Shown: positions 8,998-16,162 of the stretch, piece after piece
How positions within the stretch are numbered: position 1 is the first letter of the stretch
Layout of the letters: every line of letters starts with the position of its first letter
Source of the DNA: Rhizobium sp. Leaf306
Lineage (GTDB): Bacteria; Pseudomonadota; Alphaproteobacteria; Rhizobiales; Rhizobiaceae
Reading direction: 5' to 3'
Assembly (NCBI RefSeq): GCF_001423425.1
Contig: NZ_LMNX01000003.1
Coordinates: 179,910 to 243,909 of the forward strand
Length of the DNA: 64,000 nucleotides
Notes under the pieces: model-generated
What the model saw: the letters and a program-made list of their open reading frames with translations, nothing else
What the model was told of the DNA's origin: nothing
The model's database searches: none
Program-made: the position numbers and the translations under genes

Positions 8998-9026
8998 TTG
9001 ACTGTGATTCATGGAAGTGCGATTCT
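8998..9026 (+). promoter_or_regulatory. promoter of antisense ctRNA
   Basis: Plus-strand TTGACT at 8998-9003 and GATTCT at 9021-9026 with a 17-bp spacer, antisense to the repABC mRNA and correctly placed for a short RNA ending at the terminator at 9050-9090. Confidence 0.6.
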
Positions 9027-9032
9027 CGATCT

Positions 9033-9090
9033 TGCTAGAAATCGGAGAGAGGCTTCCACGACCTTGGTCGTTCGGGGGCCTTTTTCTTTT
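9033..9090 (+). ncRNA. repABC antisense RNA (ctRNA/incA)
   Basis: Small counter-transcribed RNA in the repB-repC gap, on the strand opposite repABC. Start is estimated about 7 nt after the -10 at 9021-9026. The end is set by a strong terminator: stem 9050-9081 built on ACGACC/GGTCGT, followed by TTTTTCTTTT. A predicted length of about 55-60 nt matches characterised ctRNAs, which repress repC and determine incompatibility. The 5' end is inferred, the terminator is directly visible. Confidence 0.75.
9050..9090 (+). terminator. rho-independent terminator of ctRNA
   Basis: Stem with arms AGGC...GCCT and ACGACC-TT-GGTCGT, followed directly by TTTTTCTTTT on the plus strand. In ctRNAs this stem is also the loop that starts pairing with the repC leader. 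Confidence 0.8.
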
Positions 9091-9095
9091 GCTGA

Positions 9096-10121
9096 TCAAA
9101 CTCCCTTGTTGCGTTTAAATTCTGCGAAAAGGCCCGTGAGCCGTTCGCTGACGAAATCGTCAAAACCCGGTGCGCTTTTCGCATCGAACACGAATGTCGA
9201 CCGGTTTCCCGATTTGCGCATGACAACCGGCAGACCGCTCAGCTGTGCTTGAGCCGGCTTGCCACTATCCTCAGGTTTCGCGGACAACTGTGTAAACGCG
9301 AGCTGGAAACGCTCGTCGCTTGTCTTACCCTCTGCCCTGCCCTTCTGAAGGGACGAGAGCAGCCTTGGAATGTTTCCGGCATTGAGCTTTTCCGACAGCT
9401 CCGTCCACCGCCTGCGGCCAACCTCAGGTGCCGGACCGATCGCATCGATGATTTCCATCGGAATCGCCCGGACCAGGCTGATCATTTTTGACAAGGCTGC
9501 CTTGTCGACGCCAAGCGCTGCCATGATGATATCGCGCGTGAACGAACGATCCTCGAGACGGGTGGCGAACAAGGCGCGTTCGATATGCGAGAGGTTCGTG
9601 CGGGCGTTGTTTTCCTGACCCTGGCTGACGACCAGCTGGTCATCGGTCAGAACGCGGACAACCGCCTTGACCTTGAGGCCCAGCTGTCGGACGGCTGCAA
9701 GTCGGCGGTGACCGTAGGCGACCTGGAACCTGCCCGACTGGTCGGGATGAGGCCGCACGAGGATCGGCACCTGCTGTCCATGCTCGCGAACCTGCTCGAC
9801 CAGTTGGGAAAGCGCTTCGCCATCGATCAGCATACGGTCGGAAACAAAGGAACTGTCGATCAGCGATGGATCCAGTTCAACGACGGAAAGACCTTCCGAA
9901 AGCTGCCGCTCGAGATCCTGCGCCCTTTCCATCTTCTGCGTGATGCTGCCAAGCGTTCTCGTGATGCCACCAACGGGGACACCGCTGCGGACGGCCGGTG
10001 CCATTCCGGCCAATGGACGTGACGATTGAGCAGACGGGGGTGCGGCAGGTGTCGGCGCTGGTGCTGAACTGTTGTCCGGCGCCGGAGGTTCGAAGATGCC
10101 GATCAGGTTTTTACGTGCCAT
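9096..10121 (-). CDS. repB: plasmid partitioning protein RepB (ParB family)
   Basis: 341 aa DNA-binding partition protein that loads on parS and works with RepA. Typical RepB features: N-terminal MARKNLIGIF (RepA-interacting region), a Pro/Ala/Ser-rich linker, the ParB/Srx-type nuclease-fold core with VPILVRPHPDQ and VAYGHRRLAAVRQLG (the GHRR CTP-binding motif of ParB-like proteins), and the helix-turn-helix region around MAALGVDKAALSKMISLVRAIP. The gene starts 3 nt after the repA stop, so the two are co-translated. Confidence 0.96.
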   Translation of the reverse strand: MARKNLIGIFEPPAPDNSSAPAPTPAAPPSAQSSRPLAGMAPAVRSGVPVGGITRTLGSITQKMERAQDLERQLSEGLSVVELDPSLIDSSFVSDRMLIDGEALSQLVEQVREHGQQVPILVRPHPDQSGRFQVAYGHRRLAAVRQLGLKVKAVVRVLTDDQLVVSQGQENNARTNLSHIERALFATRLEDRSFTRDIIMAALGVDKAALSKMISLVRAIPMEIIDAIGPAPEVGRRRWTELSEKLNAGNIPRLLSSLQKGRAEGKTSDERFQLAFTQLSAKPEDSGKPAQAQLSGLPVVMRKSGNRSTFVFDAKSAPGFDDFVSERLTGLFAEFKRNKGV

Positions 10122-10124
10122 CTG

Positions 10125-11321
10125 TTAGCGCCTCCCCCACACGGACCGGATCAATTCTTCAATCTCGAGGTTCACGGCATTGAGCGAGTCCATCGCCCGG
10201 TCATAGGTGCCGCGGGTGAACTGGTTGCGCTCGACCTCATACAGTGTCTGTTTCGTGACGCCGGCATCGGAGATCGCTGTCGACTTCAACATGGCGTTGT
10301 GAAGCATACGATTGCCGAAGATGGCGCGCATAAAGCCCGTCATCTGGCTCTGTGGGCCGTCATTGGGTTCAAACCGCGTCACAAGATAACGCATCCAGTC
10401 ATAGCTTGTCCGCCCCCCTGCCCGCTCGACAACCGACATCAGTTCGCTGGTCATCGAGAGAAACTGCGACATCGACATGACGTCGAGCATTTGCGGGTGA
10501 ACGGTAATCAAGGTCGATGTCGAGGCGCAAAGCGCCGACATCGTCAGGAAGCCGAGCTGCGGCGGGCAATCGATGACGACGACATCATAGAGGTCTTCGA
10601 TATCGGCAAGAACTTCGCCGATGCGGGCAAAGAACATCGTCGCAACCTGTCCCGACGCCATGGCTTTTGGTGTTTCGTGCTCGAACTCCATCAGTTCGAG
10701 GTTGCCCGGCAGAATATGCAGGTTCGGTGTGTAGGTGGAGCGGACAATTTCCGAAATAGGGCGCGGATCCTCATAGCGGATCGCACCATAGAGCGTCTCG
10801 CCTTCGCCCACATCGAGCTCGGGTTGATGCCCGAACAACGCCGACAGAGACGCCTGCGGATCGAGATCGATCGCGAGCGTCTTATAACCACGAAGGGCAA
10901 GATATTGAGACAGATGCGCGGACGTCGTCGTCTTGCCGCTTCCGCCCTTAAAGTTCATGACGGAAATGACCTGCAGCTTTTCGCCAGGACGGCGGGCCGG
11001 TACGTATTTCGCCACGCCGTTCTTTTCGTCGAGAACCTGACGAATACGATCCATGTCGGTCGGCAGATAAACACGCCGGCCGTTCGCCAGCGGCTCGGGT
11101 CCGTATCCTTCTGCGGCAACCTGACGGAGATAGCCTTCTCCGATGCCGATGAAGCTCGCGGCTTCGGCTGGCTGGAAGGGCCGGATCGTCTTTTGAGATG
11201 TCGGTGCGAAGATTTTCGCTTGATGCATCTGAAGTTGATGCGCAAGCTCCTGGGCATCTGTTGCCAGAGTCGTTGGCAAGTGCTCCTGAGGTTCGTCGAC
11301 TTTCAAGCTTGGCTGCGGCAT
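10125..11321 (-). CDS. repA: plasmid partitioning protein RepA (ParA family ATPase)
   Basis: 398 aa ParA-type ATPase with an N-terminal winged HTH (PAEAASFIGIGEGYLRQVAAEG) that represses the repABC promoter, then the deviant Walker A KGGSGKTTTS at about residues 125-134, and Walker B-like DVVVIDCPPQLGF. It drives plasmid segregation with RepB. The ATG at 11321 has GGAGAG 4 nt upstream; an in-frame TTG at 11333 lacks a ribosome binding site. First gene of the repABC operon; a promoter and two palindromes that may be its own operator lie just upstream. Confidence 0.96.
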   Translation of the reverse strand: MPQPSLKVDEPQEHLPTTLATDAQELAHQLQMHQAKIFAPTSQKTIRPFQPAEAASFIGIGEGYLRQVAAEGYGPEPLANGRRVYLPTDMDRIRQVLDEKNGVAKYVPARRPGEKLQVISVMNFKGGSGKTTTSAHLSQYLALRGYKTLAIDLDPQASLSALFGHQPELDVGEGETLYGAIRYEDPRPISEIVRSTYTPNLHILPGNLELMEFEHETPKAMASGQVATMFFARIGEVLADIEDLYDVVVIDCPPQLGFLTMSALCASTSTLITVHPQMLDVMSMSQFLSMTSELMSVVERAGGRTSYDWMRYLVTRFEPNDGPQSQMTGFMRAIFGNRMLHNAMLKSTAISDAGVTKQTLYEVERNQFTRGTYDRAMDSLNAVNLEIEELIRSVWGRR

Positions 11322-11331
11322 CTTTCTCTCC

Positions 11332-11372
11332 AACTGCGCAATTGGCGAAGTTCTTCGGAAAACTGCGCAGTT
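11332..11372. promoter_or_regulatory. tandem palindromes, probable RepA operator
   Basis: A perfect 12-bp palindrome AACTGCGCAGTT (11361-11372) and a near-copy AACTGCGCAATT (11332-11343) lie 29 bp apart in the repA 5' leader. The first overlaps the predicted transcription start. RepA autorepression through leader/promoter palindromes is established for repABC plasmids; that these are the sites is inferred. Confidence 0.55.
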
Positions 11373-11373
11373 G

Positions 11374-11403
11374 AATATGCCCCGATTCGCACGAGTTGTA
11401 CAA
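11374..11403 (-). promoter_or_regulatory. repABC promoter
   Basis: Minus-strand TTGTAC (11403-11398) and CATATT (11379-11374) with an 18-bp spacer, upstream of repA. The predicted start near 11367 falls inside the AACTGCGCAGTT palindrome, fitting autoregulation. Confidence 0.45.
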
Positions 11404-11454
11404 ATGATTCAATGCAGATGAATTTTGCGCCTGTGGAGAGCAAAAGTCGCGCTC

Positions 11455-11470
11455 GTTGTCCGCGGACAAC
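11455..11470. other. parS centromere-like site
   Basis: GTTGTCCGCGGACAAC, a perfect 16-bp palindrome matching the repABC parS pattern GTTNNNNGCNNNNAAC. Symmetry extends 3 bp further on each side (11452-11473). It lies 134 bp upstream of repA, between repA and the divergent gene, and is the likely RepB binding site. Confidence 0.88.
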
Positions 11471-11706
11471 GAGAAGTGGGGCAGGGGTAAGGTATCAGAT
11501 TTTGCTGAGTGGATCGCTAAACGTTTGCCATCTTTAACCTGTCTATAAGCGTTTATGGTGCTTGCTTATCTCCATACAGATGCTAGCTTGATCCATCACG
11601 CCAGAGGCTAAACGGTTCCATCTCACGGACGCATCCATCTTGTGTCCGGTAGCGAAACCGAACGTGACGCTAGCTTTCACAACGGCATTGAACTATAACG
11701 CTTTCA

Positions 11707-12795
11707 ATGCGTTACGATCTCTCAAAAATAGACTTTGGTGAGTTGTTCGGACCGGTCTCCGCAGCGACTGCCGGCGTTGTACGACTCGATGAGCGGATCG
11801 CTAGTTCCCCCGTACGGCAAGGCTGGATCGATCGCGCCCAATTCTTGGAAGCATGCTCGTCCCTGTGGATCGATGGGGAACTTGTCCATATCGAAGACCT
11901 TGTTCTCCATGACGCAGGGATGGCAGTTCGAGCCTCCACTCACGAATTGACAGTTGCCCATGACGTACTGCGAACGCGCCGGCGAATTGCGGCGAGCGAA
12001 CCGGAATGGGCCTTGAGCGCCGCTGGTCTTGCCGCGCTGAGGTCCGGTCGTCATGACGAGGCTCAAGACATTGAGATCAAGGCGGCACCGAGAGGGCTCG
12101 CAACGATCTCGCGTGACGATGATTTCGAGGATCCCTTGGCCGCTATCGATGCCGTTCTCGCGCGAAGCCAGGCGCTGCTTGCGGACGCCGTAAGCGTTCG
12201 TGCGATGAAGATACCAGACCGGGACGCCCTCATCTATGACGAGGACTGGGACGAGGACGCTCGTCTGTCGGAATGGCGCGTGGTGCTGGATGAAACGCAG
12301 TCCATGCCGCCCCTCCTCAGGGCCGCCGTTGCGTGGGACGCTTGGTTTCACCTGCAGGTGTTGAAGCATGCGCCCTGGCTTGGACGTCTGCTGGCGAGCG
12401 CGGTGTTGCGCGAAGCCGGGTTAACCGAAACGCAGTTGTCCGCGGTCAACTTCGGTCTCCGGCAGGTGTCGCGGGAGCGCAGAATGAGCGGGAACCGCAT
12501 GGTGAGGCTTCTCGCGTTCACGGAAGCAATTGCGCTCGCGTCCGAGCATGGCATGAAAGAGCACCAGAGGTTGTTGCTCGCCAAGCAGCAACTCGAGCGC
12601 CGTCTGGTGGGTCGGCGACAGTCGTCGCGGCTTCCCCAGCTAATCGAACTTGTCTTGTCGCGCCCGCTTGTTTCGAGCGGGATGATTGCCGACGCACTGG
12701 AGATAACCCCGCAGGGCGCGCTGAAAATTGCTGCTGAACTCAATCTTCGTGAATTTACCGGGCGAGGGCGCTTTCGCGCCTGGGGAATACTTTGA
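11707..12795 (+). CDS. RHE_PE00001-family protein (DUF1612 with C-terminal HTH)
   Basis: 362 aa protein of a family found mainly in rhizobia and often next to repABC. A Fic-unrelated alpha-helical body (about 1-290, with ERIASSPVRQGWIDRAQFLEA near the start) is followed by a C-terminal helix-turn-helix around LSRPLVSSGMIADALEITPQGALKIAAEL. No enzymatic motif was seen. It is divergent from repA, with parS in the shared 385-bp gap, and it carries a second parS-like site at 12435. A role in replicon regulation or maintenance is possible but unproven. The family name is from memory of rhizobial annotation. Confidence 0.8.
   Translation: MRYDLSKIDFGELFGPVSAATAGVVRLDERIASSPVRQGWIDRAQFLEACSSLWIDGELVHIEDLVLHDAGMAVRASTHELTVAHDVLRTRRRIAASEPEWALSAAGLAALRSGRHDEAQDIEIKAAPRGLATISRDDDFEDPLAAIDAVLARSQALLADAVSVRAMKIPDRDALIYDEDWDEDARLSEWRVVLDETQSMPPLLRAAVAWDAWFHLQVLKHAPWLGRLLASAVLREAGLTETQLSAVNFGLRQVSRERRMSGNRMVRLLAFTEAIALASEHGMKEHQRLLLAKQQLERRLVGRRQSSRLPQLIELVLSRPLVSSGMIADALEITPQGALKIAAELNLREFTGRGRFRAWGIL
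12435..12450. other. second parS-like site inside a coding region
   Basis: GTTGTCCGCGGTCAAC differs from the perfect palindrome at 11455 by one base and fits GTTNNNNGCNNNNAAC. It is 980 bp from the first site, inside the RHE_PE00001-type gene. Confidence 0.6.
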
Positions 12796-12874
12796 TCTGA
12801 CGGGTTAACGCGTTGCAAATAAAGACAAAAGCGAACTGAAACGAGTGTTCCCGGCCTTTCTATCGTCCAAGCGA

Positions 12875-12915
12875 TCCCTTAATGATGAGGGTATGTCGTG
12901 GAGGACATTAAGGGA
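12875..12915 (+). promoter_or_regulatory. leader hairpin overlapping the Shine-Dalgarno of the dehydratase gene
   Basis: Perfect 10-bp inverted repeat TCCCTTAATG (12875-12884) and CATTAAGGGA (12906-12915) with a 21-nt loop. The right arm contains most of the AGGGAGG ribosome binding site (12911-12917) of the gene starting at 12923. It could be a translational switch or a transcription-factor operator. Confidence 0.55.
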
Positions 12916-12922
12916 GGTATCA

Positions 12923-14125
12923 ATGAAGATCACGAAACTCGAAACCGTTCGAGTTGCAGAGCGCGCAAACCTGATCTGGGTTCTGGTTCATACGGATGAA
13001 GGTCTGACCGGTCTCGGCGAGACGTTCTTCGGGGCAGAGACGGTCGAAAGCTACATTCACGAATATGTTGCACCGCGGGTGCTCGGCCGCGATCCGCTTG
13101 CCATCGATCTTCTCGCACAGGACCTCGTGGGCTATGTCGGGTTCCGATCCTCGGGTGCCGAGGTGCGTGGCAACTCGGCTTTCGACATCGCGTTGTGGGA
13201 TCTGTTCGGGAAGGTTACCGGCCAGCCGATCGCGCAGTTGTTGGGCGGCTTCAGCCGCAAGGAAATCCGCACCTACAATACCTGCGCCGGCACCGAATAT
13301 ATCAAGAAATCCACCGGCCAGACCACGGGCAACTATGGCCTGTCGACTGGCTCGGACTACGACGATCTCAACGGGTTTCTCAACCGGGCGGACGAATTGG
13401 CACATTCGCTGCTGGAGGAGGGGATCACGGCGATGAAGATCTGGCCCTTCGATGCCGCCGCCGAAAAGACGAGGGGACAGTATATTTCACCTTCCGATCT
13501 CAACGCAGCGCTTCAGCCATTCGAAAAGATCCGCAACGCTGTCGGCGACAAGATCGACATCATGGTGGAGTTTCACTCCATGTGGCAGCTCCTGCCCGCG
13601 ATGCAGATTGCCAGGGCGCTGACGCCCTACAGCACGTTCTGGCATGAAGACCCGATCAAGATGGATAGCCTGTCGAGCCTCCGTCGTTATGCCGACGTAT
13701 CGCCCGCACCAATCTCAGCATCTGAGACCTTGGTAACGCGCTGGGGTTTCCGGGATTATCTCGAAACGGGCGTCGCCGGCATCGTCATGCTGGACATCTC
13801 CTGGTGCGGCGGACTGTCGGAAGCACGCAAGATTGCATCGATGGCGGAGGCTTGGCATTTGCCGATCGCTCCGCACGATTGCACCGGCCCGGTTGTCCTC
13901 GGCGCATCGACGCACCTGTCGCTTAACGCACCCAATGCGCTGGTGCAGGAAAGTGTGCGCGCCTTCTACAAGACGTGGTACCGCGATCTCGTCACCGCAC
14001 TGCCTGAGGTGAAGAACGGCATGATCACGGTTCCGCCTGGTCCTGGCCTCGGAATGGACCTCAATCCAGACCTGGACAAGCTCTTCACCGTAACACGGCG
14101 TTTCTCAAACCTCGCAGACATGTAG
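12923..14125 (+). CDS. mandelate racemase/muconate lactonizing enzyme family protein
   Basis: 400 aa enolase-superfamily enzyme, most likely a sugar-acid dehydratase. Candidate catalytic residues: Lys172 in TAMKIW, metal ligands Glu216 (VEFHS), Glu242 (WHEDP) and Glu268 (SASETL), His218, Asp291 and His318 (APHDCTG). It begins with MKITKLETVRV and has the capping domain with GLGETFFG. The ATG at 12923 has GGGAGG; the frame is open from 12845 but without a better start. A DMT permease follows after 11 bp, and a XylX-like keto-acid dehydratase with a TRAP transporter lies nearby, suggesting an aldonate or uronate pathway. The exact substrate is not assignable. Confidence 0.88.
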   Translation: MKITKLETVRVAERANLIWVLVHTDEGLTGLGETFFGAETVESYIHEYVAPRVLGRDPLAIDLLAQDLVGYVGFRSSGAEVRGNSAFDIALWDLFGKVTGQPIAQLLGGFSRKEIRTYNTCAGTEYIKKSTGQTTGNYGLSTGSDYDDLNGFLNRADELAHSLLEEGITAMKIWPFDAAAEKTRGQYISPSDLNAALQPFEKIRNAVGDKIDIMVEFHSMWQLLPAMQIARALTPYSTFWHEDPIKMDSLSSLRRYADVSPAPISASETLVTRWGFRDYLETGVAGIVMLDISWCGGLSEARKIASMAEAWHLPIAPHDCTGPVVLGASTHLSLNAPNALVQESVRAFYKTWYRDLVTALPEVKNGMITVPPGPGLGMDLNPDLDKLFTVTRRFSNLADM

Positions 14126-14136
14126 GGCATCGCGGC

Positions 14137-15051
14137 ATGATCGCATCCATCTCCAAGCAAATCGTCTCGGCGCGCATGGCCGGGCCCCTCATCATGCTGC
14201 TCGGCATGGTCGTGTTTGCGCTTAACGACGCCATGGGGAAGTGGCTCGTTTCGAGCTACGGCCTTGGACAGGTCGTGCTTCTGCGCAGCCTCGCCGCGCT
14301 TGTCATCTTGCTGCCTTTCCTGTTCTTTCAAGGATTCGGCTCGCTGCTGAAGGTCGAACGACCCGGCATGCAAGCCCTTCGGGTGTTCTGCTCCACCGCC
14401 GAGGTTTTCTGCTTCTACTATGCCGTGATGTATCTTCCGCTCGCAGACGTCATGACCTACTGGCTCGCAGCACCGATCTATGTCGCCGCGGCCTCGCCAC
14501 TGCTACTGGGTGAAAAAGTCGGCTGGCGTCGGTGGACTGCAATCGGCATCGGCTTTATCGGTGTCGTCATCACGCTCGAACCGTCGAGCGCGATGATCAG
14601 TCCGCCAGCGATCGTATCCATCTTCGGCAGTGCCGCCTTCGCGTTCATGATGATTTCAGGTCGTTTCCTGAGGGCCACCCCAGACCGGACGCTTGTCTTT
14701 TTCCAGATTGTCGGTGCGGCACTTGCAGGCCTTGCTTTCGCGCCTTTCGACTGGTCGCCGATCGCTTCTACCCGCGATTTTGGTCTGCTTGCATTGCTCG
14801 GTATAGTGGCAATGACAGCTCATGTTCTCGTTAATAGAGCATTGAAGATCTCCGATGCGGCAACGGTCGCTCCCCTACAGTACACGCTTTTGCTCTGGGC
14901 GGTTCTGTTCGGCTGGCTGTTCTTTGGCGATATGCCGAGATACGGAATGCTGATCGGAGCAGCACTGATCGTCGGTTCCGGCGTCTTCATCTTCCTGCGC
15001 GAGCAGACGCTGAAGAAGCGCCAAAGGGTGCAGCCGATCGCGATCGAATAG
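14137..15051 (+). CDS. DMT superfamily (EamA) transporter
   Basis: 304 aa membrane protein with about ten hydrophobic segments arranged as two EamA repeats, each opening with a small-residue helix (MLLGMVVFALNDAMGKWLV; IVSIFGSAAFAFMMISGRFL). Such proteins export or import small metabolites across the inner membrane. It is co-oriented with the dehydratase gene 11 bp upstream. The product converges on the TRAP operon. No substrate can be assigned. Confidence 0.9.
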   Translation: MIASISKQIVSARMAGPLIMLLGMVVFALNDAMGKWLVSSYGLGQVVLLRSLAALVILLPFLFFQGFGSLLKVERPGMQALRVFCSTAEVFCFYYAVMYLPLADVMTYWLAAPIYVAAASPLLLGEKVGWRRWTAIGIGFIGVVITLEPSSAMISPPAIVSIFGSAAFAFMMISGRFLRATPDRTLVFFQIVGAALAGLAFAPFDWSPIASTRDFGLLALLGIVAMTAHVLVNRALKISDAATVAPLQYTLLLWAVLFGWLFFGDMPRYGMLIGAALIVGSGVFIFLREQTLKKRQRVQPIAIE

Positions 15052-15056
15052 CCATG

Positions 15057-15087
15057 AAAAAAGCCCGCGACGGTAACGTCGCGGGCT
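15057..15087 (-). terminator. rho-independent terminator of the TRAP operon
   Basis: Perfect 10-bp stem AGCCCGCGAC / GTCGCGGGCT (15062-15087) with a 6-nt loop. On the minus strand it is followed by TTTTTT, 20 bp after the dctP stop. Confidence 0.88.
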
Positions 15088-15107
15088 CGTCTGCCTAAGC
15101 CTGATGC

Positions 15108-16112
15108 TTACTTACGGACTTCCTTAAGTTCCGCCAGGATGCCATCAACCACATCGGCACCAATCTGGTCCTTGTGCTTTTCATAGACAGCAAGCGACTT
15201 TTCACGAATGCGAGCCTGCTCCTCAGGCGACAGCGTGTTCACCTCCAGGCCGGCGGCCTTGATCTTTTCCAGCGACTTCTTGTTGAGATCGCCGATCACC
15301 TGGCGCTCCACATCGCGACCGACCACTGCGCATTCACGCAGTGCAGTCTGTTCTTCCGGCGAATAGGTGTTGAAGATCGCCTTGGAGAAGAGGAAGAGGA
15401 AAGGCGTATATGCGTGGTTGGTCTCGGTGACGTATTTCTGCACTTCGAAGAACTTCGAGGTGTCGATCGTCACATAGGGGTTTTCCTGCGCGTCGATCGC
15501 GTTGGTCTCGAGCGCCGAATAGACTTCGCCGAAGGCCATCGGGGTCGCGTTTGCACCAAGGTTCTGGAAGGTGTCGAGGAAGATGTTGTTCTGCATGACG
15601 CGAACCTTCATCCCCGAGAAATCTTCCCACTTGGTGACGGCGCGCTTGGAGTTCGACAGGTTGCGGAAGCCGTTTTCCCAATAGGCCAGATTGACCAGAC
15701 CGGCGCCATCGAGCTTCTTGTTCATCTCGTCGCCAAATTTGCCATCGAGCACCTTGTAGGCCTCAGGCGCATCGCGGAACAGGAACGGCAGGTCGAAGAC
15801 GCCGAGTGCCGGAATGATGCCGACGAGCGGAGACGAGGATGTGACGACGGCTTCCTGAACGCCCGAGCGCAGCGCCTGGGTTGCCTGAAGGTCGCCGCCA
15901 AGAGCGCCGCCCCAGAAAGCGGTCAGTTTCAGCTTGCCGCCGGACTTCTGGTCCAGGCATTCCTGCATGGCCTTGATGCCGTTGCCGACGGGATGGTCGG
16001 CATTGATGCCGTTCGAAACGCGAATGTTGCGGCTCTTGAATTCGGCGAAGGCCGGTGCTGCTGTGGAGCAGGCAAGCGCGATCGCTGTAGTGGCAAGAAG
16101 CAGTCTCTTCAT
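15108..16112 (-). CDS. dctP: TRAP transporter substrate-binding protein DctP
   Basis: 334 aa periplasmic solute receptor. A Sec signal peptide MKRLLLATTAIALACSTAAP ends at AFA-EF. The mature protein has the DctP pattern: an Arg-containing FSGMKVRVMQN segment (Arg that binds the ligand carboxylate), LGANATPMAFGEVYSALETNAIDAQENP, and the C-terminal long helix. Ligands of this family are organic acids or sugar acids. The ATG at 16112 has GGGAGG. Last gene of the minus-strand operon, directly before the terminator; a much longer frame upstream lies inside dctM and is not coding. Confidence 0.94.
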   Translation of the reverse strand: MKRLLLATTAIALACSTAAPAFAEFKSRNIRVSNGINADHPVGNGIKAMQECLDQKSGGKLKLTAFWGGALGGDLQATQALRSGVQEAVVTSSSPLVGIIPALGVFDLPFLFRDAPEAYKVLDGKFGDEMNKKLDGAGLVNLAYWENGFRNLSNSKRAVTKWEDFSGMKVRVMQNNIFLDTFQNLGANATPMAFGEVYSALETNAIDAQENPYVTIDTSKFFEVQKYVTETNHAYTPFLFLFSKAIFNTYSPEEQTALRECAVVGRDVERQVIGDLNKKSLEKIKAAGLEVNTLSPEEQARIREKSLAVYEKHKDQIGADVVDGILAELKEVRK

Positions 16113-16162
16113 AGTAGTCCTCCCAGTTGGACGTTGATGTGAACAGGTTGAATGGCCGGCCG

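Noticed and set aside
9278..9287. CGCGGACAAC inside repB as a third parS site
   Set aside because: Only the right half matches; the left half lacks GTT and shares about three of eight bases, so it is below the level of the two accepted sites.
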